A stretch of DNA of 64,000 nt from Pseudomonas sp. BN102. GTDB taxonomy: Bacteria; Pseudomonadota; Gammaproteobacteria; Pseudomonadales; Pseudomonadaceae. The DNA lies in contig NZ_SSON01000071.1 of NCBI RefSeq assembly GCF_029871245.1, positions 21,936-85,935 of the forward strand, in the 5' to 3' direction. A program made the position numbers and the translations under genes. The first letter of the stretch is position 1; each line of letters begins with the position of its first letter. Below are positions 18,759-27,624 of the stretch, in pieces. The notes under the pieces are model-generated. The model was not told the DNA's origin and searched no databases. It saw only the letters and a program-made list of their open reading frames with translations.

Positions 18759-19526
18759 ATGTCCAAGACCAACCTGTTCGACCTCGACGGCAAGATCGCC
18801 TTCGTTTCCGGCGCCAGCCGCGGCATCGGTGAAGCCATCGCCAAGCTGCTGGCCCAGCAAGGCGCCCATGTGATCGTTTCCAGCCGCAAGATCGAAGGCT
18901 GCCAGGCCGTTGCCGACGCCATCATTGCCGACGGCGGCAAGGCCACCGCAATCGCCTGCCATATCGGCGAGATGGAACAGATCCAGAGCGTCTTCGCGCA
19001 GATCAGCGAGCAGTTCGGCCGCCTCGACATCCTGGTCAACAACGCCGCCACCAACCCGCAGTTCTGCAATGTGCTGGACACCGACCTGTCGGCCTTCCAG
19101 AAGACCGTGGACGTCAACATCCGTGGCTACTTCTTCATGTCCATCGAAGCCGGCAAGCTGATGCGCAAGAACGGTAGCGGCAGCATCATCAACGTCGCCT
19201 CCATCAACGGCGTTTCGCCGGGCGAATTCCAGGGCATCTATTCGGTGACCAAGGCCGCGGTGATCAACATGACCAAGGTCTTTGCCAAGGAATGCGCCCA
19301 ATTCGGCATCCGTTGCAACGCCCTGCTGCCGGGTCTGACCGACACCAAGTTCGCCTCCGCGCTGGTGAAGAACGACTCCATCCTCAACGTCGCCCTGCAG
19401 CGCATCCCGCTGAAACGCGTCGCCGACCCGAGCGAGATGGCTGGCACCGTGCTCTACCTGGCCAGCGATGCCTCCAGCTACACCACCGGCGTGGCGCTGA
19501 ACGTCGACGGCGGCTTCCTCTCCTGA
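18759..19526 (+). CDS. SDR family oxidoreductase
   Basis: A 255-residue classical short-chain dehydrogenase. Visible: cofactor motif SGASRGIGEA (about 16-25), NNAATNP, catalytic Ser in VASINGVSPG and catalytic YSVTK (Tyr about 160), and the C-terminal GVALNVDGGFLS typical of 3-hydroxyacyl or 3-ketoacyl dehydrogenases. AAGGGGAA precedes the ATG. It lies in an operon with the preceding phosphotransferase and is closed by a terminator. Substrate not determined. Confidence 0.9.
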   Translation: MSKTNLFDLDGKIAFVSGASRGIGEAIAKLLAQQGAHVIVSSRKIEGCQAVADAIIADGGKATAIACHIGEMEQIQSVFAQISEQFGRLDILVNNAATNPQFCNVLDTDLSAFQKTVDVNIRGYFFMSIEAGKLMRKNGSGSIINVASINGVSPGEFQGIYSVTKAAVINMTKVFAKECAQFGIRCNALLPGLTDTKFASALVKNDSILNVALQRIPLKRVADPSEMAGTVLYLASDASSYTTGVALNVDGGFLS

Positions 19527-19542
19527 GGATTGGCGGCCATGA

Positions 19543-19569
19543 AGAAGGGAGCCTGATGGCTCCCTTTTT
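19543..19569 (+). terminator. Rho-independent terminator of the APH-SDR operon
   Basis: Stem GGGAGCC/GGCTCCC, loop TGAT, followed by five T. Confidence 0.88.
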
Positions 19570-19588
19570 CAACTCCCCACGAATTCCC

Positions 19589-19674
19589 GTAGGTTGGCGC
19601 TGAGAGAAGCGAAGCCCAACATTGCCAAGTACCAGTCCGCACGTTGGGCTTCGCGGAGCTCAGCCGCAACCTAC
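19589..19674. repeat. Dispersed repeat copy overlapping a gene end
   Basis: An 86-bp element of the same family as 1-332 and 7318-7399, with ends GTAGGTTGGCGCTGAG and GAGCTCAGCCGCAACCTAC. Its last four bases contain the stop codon of the minus-strand membrane protein gene that begins at 20321. Confidence 0.85.
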
Positions 19675-20321
19675 CGCCATTCCTTCAACGACTCCTTGGC
19701 CACCTGGTTCAGCGGCTGGGCCAGCAGGCCGGTGGGCGACAGGCTCACGGAATAGACCGCGCCATCGGCCATGGGCAGGTAGGTCACGCGCTGCGCTTCG
19801 GGCGCGAAGAGGAAGAAGTCGCGCTGGGCCAGGCGCAGCCAGCGCCAGAGGTCGACGCCATAGGGGCTCGAGGCCAGTTGGGCACGGGGATGCTGGGCCA
19901 GGGCCTGCTGTTCGATGGCCAGGAAGCGCCCCGACAGCCGCTCCAGGCGATAGCCCGGCTTCAGGCCGAGCAGTTCGCCCAGGCCCGTCCACTTGAAGAG
20001 GCGCGCATCCAGTTGCCAGAGGTCGCCATCCAGCAACAGCTCGCGCTCGTTGCCGCCTTCCAGCAGGGTGACCTGGTAGCTCTGCGGCGCCAAGGCCTTG
20101 AAGCTCAGGGTCACCAGGGGCTTGTCCTCGGGCAATGCGTCGTAGCTCCAGAGGTCCTTGGCGACCAACGCCACCAGCAGCGCCAGGGCGAGGAATGCCA
20201 GGCCACAGGTGCCGCGAAGCCAGCCAAGGAACCAGCTGCGGTCCCAGAGAATGCGTCCCGCCACCACCGCGACCAGCAATGCCAGGAGGGCGGTTGCCCA
20301 GGCCAGGCCGTCATACTGCAT
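19671..20321 (-). CDS. Hypothetical membrane protein
   Basis: A 216-residue protein with two N-terminal transmembrane helices (about 7-27 and 36-57) and a C-terminal soluble part of about 155 residues. The soluble part resembles a conserved Pseudomonas protein often labelled multidrug efflux-related, without catalytic motifs I can recognise. ATG 20321 follows AAGGA at nine bases; an ATG three codons earlier abuts the AAGGA and is less likely. The stop codon lies within the repeat at 19589-19674, so the C-terminus may have been set by repeat insertion. Confidence 0.7.
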   Translation of the reverse strand: MQYDGLAWATALLALLVAVVAGRILWDRSWFLGWLRGTCGLAFLALALLVALVAKDLWSYDALPEDKPLVTLSFKALAPQSYQVTLLEGGNERELLLDGDLWQLDARLFKWTGLGELLGLKPGYRLERLSGRFLAIEQQALAQHPRAQLASSPYGVDLWRWLRLAQRDFFLFAPEAQRVTYLPMADGAVYSVSLSPTGLLAQPLNQVAKESLKEWR

Positions 20322-20421
20322 GGAGCCCATTCCTTATGCGTGAAAATGCCGGCATTATGCGCAACTCCCCAAGCCGCAGCCACAAGCCACGCGGCAGTTG
20401 TAGACACGGACCTCGTTTTCC

Positions 20422-21201
20422 ATGCCATTCCCCTTCGAGCTGGCGGTCGATCCCGCCACCCTGGCGATTCTCGCCGCCGTTGCCTTTCTTGCCGGATTCA
20501 TCGACGCCATCGCCGGCGGCGGCGGCCTGCTGACCATCCCCGCCCTGCTCACCGCTGGCCTGCCGCCGCACCTGGTGCTGGGCACCAACAAGCTCTGCGC
20601 CACCTTTGGCTCGGCCACCGCTAGCTACACCTTCTACCGACGCAAGCTGTTCGATCCGTCGAAATGGCGCAACGCCCTGATCGCCACCGCGATCGGCGCG
20701 GCACTGGGCGCGGTGATCGCCCACTGGCTGCCGGCCGCCTGGCTCAACCAGATGCTGCCCGTGGTGGTGTTCGGCTGCGGACTCTACCTGCTGTTCGGCA
20801 AGACGCCGGACGTCGCGCACAGCCAGGATGCGACCATCCCTCGCCGCCGCCAGTGGCCCCAGGGCCTGGGCCTCGGCTTCTACGACGGCGTGGCCGGCCC
20901 CGGCACCGGCGCCTTCTGGACCGTCAGCAGCCTGCTGATGTATCCCCTGGACCTGGTACGCGCCAGCGGCGTCGCCCGCAGCATGAACTTCGTCAGCAAC
21001 GCCATGGCCCTGGCGGTGTTCATCGCCGCCGGCCAGGTGGCCTGGGCGCTGGGCCTCAGCATGGGGATCGCCCTGATGGCCGGTGCGTTCCTCGGTGCGC
21101 GCACGGCCATCCAGGGCGGCGCCAAGTTCATCCGCCCGGTGTTCATCCTGGTGGTCTTGGCGCTGACCGCGCGCCTAGTGTGGCAGCACTGGATCGGCTA
21201 G
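20422..21201 (+). CDS. TSUP family transporter (TauE/SafE, DUF81)
   Basis: A 259-residue membrane protein with about eight hydrophobic segments. The N-terminal half carries the signature [19 protein letters not shown] (about 26-44) and [15 protein letters not shown]; the second half repeats it as [21 protein letters not shown] carriers export or import sulfite, sulfonates or other organic anions. No sulfur genes flank it directly, so the substrate is open. Its last 27 bases overlap the end of nudC on the other strand. Confidence 0.9.
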   Translation: MPFPFELAVDPATLAILAAVAFLAGFIDAIAGGGGLLTIPALLTAGLPPHLVLGTNKLCATFGSATASYTFYRRKLFDPSKWRNALIATAIGAALGAVIAHWLPAAWLNQMLPVVVFGCGLYLLFGKTPDVAHSQDATIPRRRQWPQGLGLGFYDGVAGPGTGAFWTVSSLLMYPLDLVRASGVARSMNFVSNAMALAVFIAAGQVAWALGLSMGIALMAGAFLGARTAIQGGAKFIRPVFILVVLALTARLVWQHWIG

Positions 21202-22008
21202 GCCGCGGCGCCGCGCCACATAGAGGTCGATGAGGTAACGGGCGATGGAGCGCGACGCGGGCAACGGTGGCAGCGCGTCGATGGAGAACCACTGGGCGTC
21301 TTCGATCTCGCCCGGCTGCGGGACTATCTCGCCACTGCGGTACTCGGCGTGAAAGCCAAGCATCAGCGAATGCGGGAAAGGCCAGTTCTGGCTGCCCATG
21401 TACTGGATGTTGCCGATCTCCACGCCGACCTCTTCCCGCACCTCGCGCGCCACGCAGTCCTCCACCGACTCACCCGGTTCGACGAAGCCGGCGAGGGTGC
21501 TGTAGACGCCGCTGACGAAGCGCGGCGAGCGCGCCAGCAACAGCTCATCGCCGCGCGTGACCAGCACTATCATGCTCGGCGACAGGCGTGGGTAATGGTG
21601 GACTTCGCAACTCGGGCAGCGCATCGCGCGCTCACCCGCCACCTGCTCCATACGCGAGCCACAGCTGCCGCAGAAGCGGTGCTGTTCGGCCCAGGTGCCG
21701 ATCTGGCTGGCGAAGCCGAGCAGGCGGAAGATATCCGCATCGCCCTGCAGCATGAACTGGCGCAGGCCCTGCCAGAAGCAGCCGTCCACCTCGGCCGGAT
21801 GGGCCAGCTCCAGCAGGTAGATGGGGTCGCCATCGAAATGGCCGATGCCGTGCTCACTGAGTACCGGCAACTCCTGGCGCTTCAGCCATTCCCGCGGGAA
21901 GAGGACGCCATTGCTGTCGGCAAGGAACTGCTGGCGGCAATGGGCAACCGCCCAACCCCCGGGCTGGGAAGCATCGAGCAGTCCGGACTGCCAGCGCTCG
22001 CCAGCCAT
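21175..22008 (-). CDS. nudC: NAD+ diphosphatase / RNA-decapping Nudix hydrolase NudC
   Basis: A 277-residue NudC enzyme, which cleaves NADH to NMNH and AMP and removes NAD caps from RNA. The Nudix box is [20 protein letters not shown] (about residues 176-198, [10 protein letters not shown] end). Ahead of it is the zinc site CGSC...CPSC (four Cys between about 110 and 131), both family hallmarks. The ATG at 22008 begins one base after the fimL stop codon, so translation of the two is probably coupled; an alternative longer frame reads into fimL and is antisense-like. Confidence 0.92.
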   Translation of the reverse strand: MAGERWQSGLLDASQPGGWAVAHCRQQFLADSNGVLFPREWLKRQELPVLSEHGIGHFDGDPIYLLELAHPAEVDGCFWQGLRQFMLQGDADIFRLLGFASQIGTWAEQHRFCGSCGSRMEQVAGERAMRCPSCEVHHYPRLSPSMIVLVTRGDELLLARSPRFVSGVYSTLAGFVEPGESVEDCVAREVREEVGVEIGNIQYMGSQNWPFPHSLMLGFHAEYRSGEIVPQPGEIEDAQWFSIDALPPLPASRSIARYLIDLYVARRRGLADPVLPH

Positions 22009-22009
22009 C

Positions 22010-23689
22010 TCAGGCCGCCACCGGCAGGCCCAGGGCCCGCACGCTGTTTGCCGCCAGGTCCAGTATGTCGTCCTGGAAGCCACGGCGCATGCCGGCACCG
22101 CCTTCCAGGTAGTACTCGAGGCTGGTCAGGGCATCGGCCAGGGTTTCCAGCATCTGCTCCGAAGGTATGAGAGAAGACTCCAGCATCTGCTGCTGGATGT
22201 ATTCGCCGCAGGCGCCCACCAGGAACGCGGCGCGCTCCTGGCCGAGGAACCAGAGGCCACCGCGAACCGCCTGCAGGCTGACCGGCACATTGGCCAGGTG
22301 CGGCTTGTCGCCGTTGGATTCCAGATAAGACGTGATGGCGCGCTTGGCCAGGGCCAGGCCTGCCTGGGCTTCATCGAGCACCACGATGCGGGCTTCGGCC
22401 AGTTGGTGGTTGGCGAAGGATTCCGCCTCGTGCCCCGGTTCGACCAGAGGACGCGGACCACGACGCTCTCCGCTGTCGAGGCCGGCCACCATGCTTTCGA
22501 CATAGAGCACGGCATCGGCCAGCTTGAGCAATTCGTTGGACTCCACCGGATCGTGGGCGCTCCAGGCAGCGACCATGGACAGCTGCCCCTGCAGGGCGTT
22601 GCCCGGAGAGTTCAGGCCGACCATGACCAGGGTCTTGGCCAGTTTGCCGAGCAGGGCATGCAGGGTGCCGAAGGACCCGACCGGCGCAGTGCCGCGCTCG
22701 ATCAGGTCGATCATGTCCTTGACGCTGTTGAGCTCCTCGAAAATGGCCGAGGACAGCGAACGCATCACTGCCTGCCCGGGGCCGGAGAGGCGCTGGTATT
22801 CCTGCTCGAGGAGCTGGTCGGTGAAGGGCAGCGCGGTCATGCCGAAGACCTCGCAGACGGCGCGGGCACGCGGCCCCCGACTGTCGGCCAGGGCCACTAG
22901 GTAGAGCAGCTCCTTCAGCAGGCTGCGCGGCGCTTCGTAGGTTTCGTTGGCCAGCAGCAGCTTCAGTTCGCGATCCAGGCGGGAGAACAGTTGCTTGCGC
23001 GACTTGCGCGCCAGCAGCTGGCCCTCCAGCTGCGACTCGATGGCGGCGGCGCCGATCCAGCAGAGGCGGCCACGGGGCTGGCTCGCATATATACGCTCCA
23101 GACCGCCGAGGGCGCGCTCCATCACGCGCAGTGCGCTGGGCGCCTTGTCGCCACGCAGGAAGCCGAGCAGCCCCTGCTGGTAGATCTGACGGAAGCGCCG
23201 GGCCAGGGCTGCCGGGTCGACACCCTCCTGCAGGCGGGCCGCCACGACGTCCTGGCGCGCCTGGTCCAGGCGCACGCCGAAGAAGTAGCTCTCCGGCAGA
23301 GGGGGCTGGCCGCCGGCCTGGCGCAGGTCGTTGATCGCCGGCAACAGCAGTTCGGGCATTTCCTGGCGATGCAGGTCGAGGTTTTCCAGGTAGCGGCGCA
23401 ACACATACAGCGCATTGCTCAGGGCCGACAGCTGCACATCGCGCTCTTCGCCGGCACCGGTGGGAATGTCGGTGGCCTGGTCCAGCAGTTCCTGGGCCAG
23501 CAACTCGGCCCCGGTCAGCTCGATCAGGTTAAGGGTGCCGCGCACCTGGTGCATGGCTTCCACGGCCTGCTGCAGCAGGCTGCCGTTCTGTCGTTCGGCG
23601 ATGAAGTGCTCGAGGCTCTGCTCGGCCTGTTCCATGGTGGCGAACAACTCGTCGCGCACCAGGCCCAATGATGTGACTCCGGTGACCAT
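22010..23689 (-). CDS. fimL: Type IV pilus / twitching motility regulator FimL
   Basis: A 559-residue cytoplasmic protein starting [20 protein letters not shown], as in Pseudomonas FimL. FimL resembles the N-terminal phosphotransfer-like part of ChpA but lacks phosphoacceptor histidines, and is known in P. aeruginosa to connect the Chp chemosensory system to adenylate cyclase CyaB, raising cAMP and Vfr activity for pilus function and virulence. HPt-like helical segments are seen, for example [21 protein letters not shown] (about 46-66). The preceding gene-free gap is short; nudC follows with one base between. Confidence 0.95.
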   Translation of the reverse strand: MVTGVTSLGLVRDELFATMEQAEQSLEHFIAERQNGSLLQQAVEAMHQVRGTLNLIELTGAELLAQELLDQATDIPTGAGEERDVQLSALSNALYVLRRYLENLDLHRQEMPELLLPAINDLRQAGGQPPLPESYFFGVRLDQARQDVVAARLQEGVDPAALARRFRQIYQQGLLGFLRGDKAPSALRVMERALGGLERIYASQPRGRLCWIGAAAIESQLEGQLLARKSRKQLFSRLDRELKLLLANETYEAPRSLLKELLYLVALADSRGPRARAVCEVFGMTALPFTDQLLEQEYQRLSGPGQAVMRSLSSAIFEELNSVKDMIDLIERGTAPVGSFGTLHALLGKLAKTLVMVGLNSPGNALQGQLSMVAAWSAHDPVESNELLKLADAVLYVESMVAGLDSGERRGPRPLVEPGHEAESFANHQLAEARIVVLDEAQAGLALAKRAITSYLESNGDKPHLANVPVSLQAVRGGLWFLGQERAAFLVGACGEYIQQQMLESSLIPSEQMLETLADALTSLEYYLEGGAGMRRGFQDDILDLAANSVRALGLPVAA

Positions 23690-23727
23690 GCCTTAATGCG
23701 CCTCCCGCGCGTGGGTGCGGTACAGCA

Positions 23728-24564
23728 TCAGTCAGCGAACTCTGGCTTCTGTTTGCTCATGTGGGCCGTCATGGCCACACGCAGGTCGGCGGATTGCAGC
23801 ATGGCTGCGTTCCAGGTGGCGACGTATTCGAGGCCGTCGTCGACCCGGTGGTCGCGCATGTAGCGGATCATTTCCTTGGTGCCGCGCACGGCGATGGGCG
23901 ACTTGGCGGCGATCTGGTGGGCGATGCCGAAGACGCCGTCGAGCAGGGCGTCCTGGTCGGCGTAGGTGCGGTTGACCAGGCCCATGCGCTGCGCCTCTTC
24001 ACCGCCGATGCTGCGGCCGGTGTAGGCCAGCTCGCGCATCATGCCGTCGCCGATGATGCGCGGCAGGCGCTGCAGGGTACCGACGTCGGCGGCCATGCCG
24101 ATGTCGATTTCCTTGATGGCGAATTGCGCGTCGACCGTGGAGTAGCGCATGTCGCAGGCCGAGATCAGGTCGATGGCGCCGCCCAGGCAGTAACCCTGGA
24201 TGGCGGCGATGACCGGCTTGCTGCAGTTGTCGACGACGTTGAAAGACTCCTGCAATTCGAGGATCTTGCGCCGCAGGGTGCGCGCGTTGCGCCCGGCGTC
24301 CGGGCCCAGCTGGGCGCCGACCGAGGCGAGCAGCATCAGATCGATGCCGGAGGAAAAATGCTTGCCGGCGCCGGACAGCACCACGACCCGCACTTCGTCG
24401 TTGTCCTCGATCTCGCGAAAGATCTCGACGATCTCCTTCCAGAAATCGGCATTCATCGCGTTGATCTTTTCGGGACGGTTGATCTGCACATGGGCGATCT
24501 TGTCTGCCAACTCTACGCGGAAGGCTTTGTAGTCGAGCACGGGTCGATCCTCGGCGGGCGCCAT
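23728..24564 (-). CDS. Crotonase family enoyl-CoA hydratase/isomerase, dienoyl-CoA isomerase-like
   Basis: A 278-residue crotonase. The oxyanion-hole segments are visible as GAGKHFSSGIDL (about 62-73) and GYCLGGAIDLISACDMRY. The signature KEIDIGMAADVGTLQRLPRIIG matches delta-3,5-delta-2,4-dienoyl-CoA isomerases (ECH1 type), with the acidic pair in EIDIGMAAD, more than plain hydratases. It would act in beta-oxidation of odd-position unsaturated fatty acids. Start at 24564 (MAPAEDRPVL) is a choice; an in-frame ATG ten codons upstream is possible and neither has a strong ribosome-binding site. Confidence 0.85.
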   Translation of the reverse strand: MAPAEDRPVLDYKAFRVELADKIAHVQINRPEKINAMNADFWKEIVEIFREIEDNDEVRVVVLSGAGKHFSSGIDLMLLASVGAQLGPDAGRNARTLRRKILELQESFNVVDNCSKPVIAAIQGYCLGGAIDLISACDMRYSTVDAQFAIKEIDIGMAADVGTLQRLPRIIGDGMMRELAYTGRSIGGEEAQRMGLVNRTYADQDALLDGVFGIAHQIAAKSPIAVRGTKEMIRYMRDHRVDDGLEYVATWNAAMLQSADLRVAMTAHMSKQKPEFAD

Positions 24565-24760
24565 AGATGAAGGGTCATTCAGGAAGCCCGGCAACTATAA
24601 CAAGCGCGAAGTAAAAGTCGATGCCGCCCACTGTGACGCAGGCCACGCCATGTAATTGCCATCTCTCCACGAAATCCCCGGCACAAACGCTTGATCTACC
24701 GGGACCGGGCTGGCACCTTCCCTGCGCCCTCCAAACTATGACAAGACCAAGGACACCCCG

Positions 24761-26263
24761 ATGCCCGCCTCGCCCGCCGCAGCCTTCGGCCACAATTTCC
24801 TCGGCAGCTCGCCCCGCTGGTACAAGCTGTCGATCATCGCCTTCCTGGTGCTCAACCCGCTGGTGCTCTGGCTGCTCGGTCCGGTGGTCTGCTCCTGGCT
24901 GCTGGTCGGAGAGTTCATCTTCGCCCTCGCCATGGCCCTGAAATGCTACCCGCTGCTGCCCGGCGGCCTGCTGGTGGTGGAGGCGCTGCTGTTGGGCCTG
25001 GCGACGCCTGGGGCAGTGTACGAGGAGTTGCAGCACAACTTCCCGGTCATCCTGTTGCTGATGTTCATGGTGGCCGGCATCTATTTCATGAAGGACCTGC
25101 TGCTCCTGCTGTTCTCCCGCTTGCTCCTCGGGGTACGCAGCAAGGCGCTGCTGTCCCTGCTGTTCTGCATGCTGGCGGCCTTCCTCTCGGCCTTCCTCGA
25201 TGCCCTTACCGTCACCGCGGTGATCATCAGCGTCGCCCTCGGTTTCTATGCCGTGTACCACCGGGTGGCGTCCGGCAAGGGCATGTGCGACGAGCACAGC
25301 CACGACTCCGACAATGAAGTGGCGCATCTGCACCGCGAAGACCTGGAGGATTTCCGCGCCTTCCTCCGCAGCCTGCTGATGCACGCCGCGGTGGGCACCG
25401 CCCTGGGTGGCGTCTGCACCCTGGTCGGCGAACCGCAGAACCTGCTGATCGGCCATGAGGCCGGCTGGCACTTCAAGGAATTCTTCCTGCGCGTGGCGCC
25501 GGTGTCGATGCCGGTGCTCGCCGCCGGCCTGCTGACCTGTGTGCTGCTGGAGAAGCTGCGCTGGTTCGGCTACGGCACCGAGCTGCCCGACAACGTGCGC
25601 CAGGTCCTGGCCGACTTCGCCCGCGAAGAGAACGCCCGGCGCACCCAGGCCCAGCGCCTGGCGCTGATGGTGCAGGGCGCGGCGGCGCTGCTGCTGATCC
25701 TCTGCCTGGCGCTGCATGTGGCCGAAGTGGGCCTGATCGGCCTGATGGTCATCGTGCTGATCACCAGCTTCAACGGCATCACCGACGAGCACCAGATCGG
25801 CCGCGCCTTCCAGGACGCCCTGCCCTTCACCGCGCTGCTGGTGGCCTTCTTCGCAGTGGTGGCGGTGATCCAGCAGCAGCACCTGTTCAGCCCCATCATC
25901 CACGCCGTGCTGGCAATGCCGACGGAGCAGCAGCCGGGCATGCTGTTCATCGCCAACGGCCTGCTCTCGGCCATCAGCGACAACGTCTTCGTCGCCACCA
26001 TCTACATCACCGAGGTGAAGCAGGCGCTGGCCGCCGGCAACATGACCCGCGAGCACTTCGACACCCTGGCCGTGGCCATCAACACCGGCACCAACCTGCC
26101 CAGCGTGGCCACGCCCAACGGCCAGGCGGCTTTCCTGTTCCTGCTCACCTCATCCGTGGCGCCGCTGGTACGCCTGTCCTACGGGCGCATGGTCTGGATG
26201 GCGCTGCCCTACACCATCGTCATGGGCGTGCTCGGCTGGTGGGCGGTCAGCCATTGGCTCTGA
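24761..26263 (+). CDS. nhaB: Na+/H+ antiporter NhaB
   Basis: A 500-residue inner-membrane antiporter with about twelve hydrophobic segments, length typical for NhaB (about 500-513). Recognised stretches include [53 protein letters not shown] and [22 protein letters not shown], all conserved in NhaB. It exports Na+ in exchange for protons at moderate pH. The long reverse frame across it is a codon-bias shadow. Its 3' end overlaps the convergent permease gene by 17 bases. Confidence 0.96.
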   Translation: MPASPAAAFGHNFLGSSPRWYKLSIIAFLVLNPLVLWLLGPVVCSWLLVGEFIFALAMALKCYPLLPGGLLVVEALLLGLATPGAVYEELQHNFPVILLLMFMVAGIYFMKDLLLLLFSRLLLGVRSKALLSLLFCMLAAFLSAFLDALTVTAVIISVALGFYAVYHRVASGKGMCDEHSHDSDNEVAHLHREDLEDFRAFLRSLLMHAAVGTALGGVCTLVGEPQNLLIGHEAGWHFKEFFLRVAPVSMPVLAAGLLTCVLLEKLRWFGYGTELPDNVRQVLADFAREENARRTQAQRLALMVQGAAALLLILCLALHVAEVGLIGLMVIVLITSFNGITDEHQIGRAFQDALPFTALLVAFFAVVAVIQQQHLFSPIIHAVLAMPTEQQPGMLFIANGLLSAISDNVFVATIYITEVKQALAAGNMTREHFDTLAVAINTGTNLPSVATPNGQAAFLFLLTSSVAPLVRLSYGRMVWMALPYTIVMGVLGWWAVSHWL

Positions 26264-27608
26264 CGGCTGCGTCCGCCTGCACACGGTTGCGCCACTGGCG
26301 CCAGGTGTAGAGCGGAATGCCCGCCATCAGCACCAGGAAGCCCCAGAAGATGGCCTGCTCGCCGGTGCCGTAGAGCGCCCAGATGGAATAGATGAAGCCC
26401 AGCACGCCGATGGACGCCAGCCGGCCGCGCTCGCGGTCGGAGAAGTCGCCGGGCTTCACCGCCAGTTGCTGCAGCAGGGCCGCGGTGCAGAAGGCGTAGG
26501 GCACGACACCGGTCATGGTGCCGAGCAGGATGATCACATTGAACACATCCACCAGGTCGCCCTGCCCGTCCACCAGCACCAGCGCGGTGACCAGCACCCC
26601 GGACACCAGCAGGCCGTTGGCCGGCACGTCGTACTTGTTAGTCCGCGCCAGGGATTCCGGCAGCAGGCCGTCACGAGCGGTGGCCATGGGAATTTGCCCC
26701 TGCAGCAGCACCCAACCATTCAGCGCGCCGAGGCAGGCGATCACCGCGCCAGCCGCCACCAGGTGGTAGCCCCACTCCCCCACCAGCACCCGCGCGGCAT
26801 CGGCGAAGGGCGCGGTGGAGCGCATCAGCACCTCGGGCGGCAGCACGCCTTGTACAGCAGTGATGGAGAGCATGTAGACGCCGGCCGCCACCAGGGTGCC
26901 GAACACCGTGGCGCGCGGGATAGTGCGCCTGGGATTGTCGACGTGGTCCGCCGGCACAGTGGCCGACTCCAGGCCGATGAAGGACCAGAGCGTCAGGGCC
27001 GCCGTGGTGGCGATGGCCTGGGCATAGCCGACACCGCCCGGCAGTTCGCTCGGCTCGGGAATGCGCAGGTACTCGGGGTTGAAGGAGAACCAGCCAAGCA
27101 CGCCGACCAGCAGCAGTGGCACCAGCTTGAGCACGGTCAACAGGTTCTGCGCCAGGCCGAAAGCGCCTATGCCACGCAGGTTGATCAGGGTGCAGAGCCA
27201 GATGGCACCGATGGCGGTCGCCACCATCAGCACCGGGTCGCGCAGGGCCGGGATGAAGACTTGCAGGTAACCCACCAGGGTCACCGAGATGGCCGCATTG
27301 CCGATCCAGGCGGCCTTCCAGTAGGTCCAGGCGCAGAGGTAGCCGGCGAAGCTGCCGAAACCGTCGCGGGTATAGGCGTAGGGGCCGCCGGCCGAGGGAT
27401 TGAGCCGGGCCAGGCGGGCGAAGGTCAGGGCCAGTATCACCGCCCCGGTGCTGGAGATCAGCCAGCCGAACAGGCTCAACCCACCATAGGCGGCCAGGCT
27501 GGACGGCAACAGGAACACCCCCGAGCCGATCATGTTGCCCACCACCAGCGCGGTGCAGGTCCAGAACCCCATGCTGCCGCGCTGCTTCACCGCTTCTCCT
27601 TGCGCCAT
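26247..27608 (-). CDS. APC superfamily amino acid antiporter (AdiC/CadB-like)
   Basis: A 453-residue, twelve-helix transporter of the basic amino acid/polyamine antiporter group. The first helix has the unwound substrate motif [16 protein letters not shown], and helix six has the [15 protein letters not shown] segment with the gating aromatic and Glu. The gene is 16 bases downstream of ldcA on the same strand. Together they form a decarboxylase-antiporter pair that likely imports lysine (or a related cationic amino acid) and exports the amine, as CadB with CadA. Confidence 0.88.
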   Translation of the reverse strand: MAQGEAVKQRGSMGFWTCTALVVGNMIGSGVFLLPSSLAAYGGLSLFGWLISSTGAVILALTFARLARLNPSAGGPYAYTRDGFGSFAGYLCAWTYWKAAWIGNAAISVTLVGYLQVFIPALRDPVLMVATAIGAIWLCTLINLRGIGAFGLAQNLLTVLKLVPLLLVGVLGWFSFNPEYLRIPEPSELPGGVGYAQAIATTAALTLWSFIGLESATVPADHVDNPRRTIPRATVFGTLVAAGVYMLSITAVQGVLPPEVLMRSTAPFADAARVLVGEWGYHLVAAGAVIACLGALNGWVLLQGQIPMATARDGLLPESLARTNKYDVPANGLLVSGVLVTALVLVDGQGDLVDVFNVIILLGTMTGVVPYAFCTAALLQQLAVKPGDFSDRERGRLASIGVLGFIYSIWALYGTGEQAIFWGFLVLMAGIPLYTWRQWRNRVQADAAVRANG

Positions 27609-27624
27609 CGATATCCCCGCTTGG

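Noticed and set aside
24575-26056. 493-codon frame on the minus strand across nhaB
   Set aside because: Antisense shadow caused by high-GC codon bias; product is His/Gln/Glu-rich with no domain, and nhaB opposite is clearly real.
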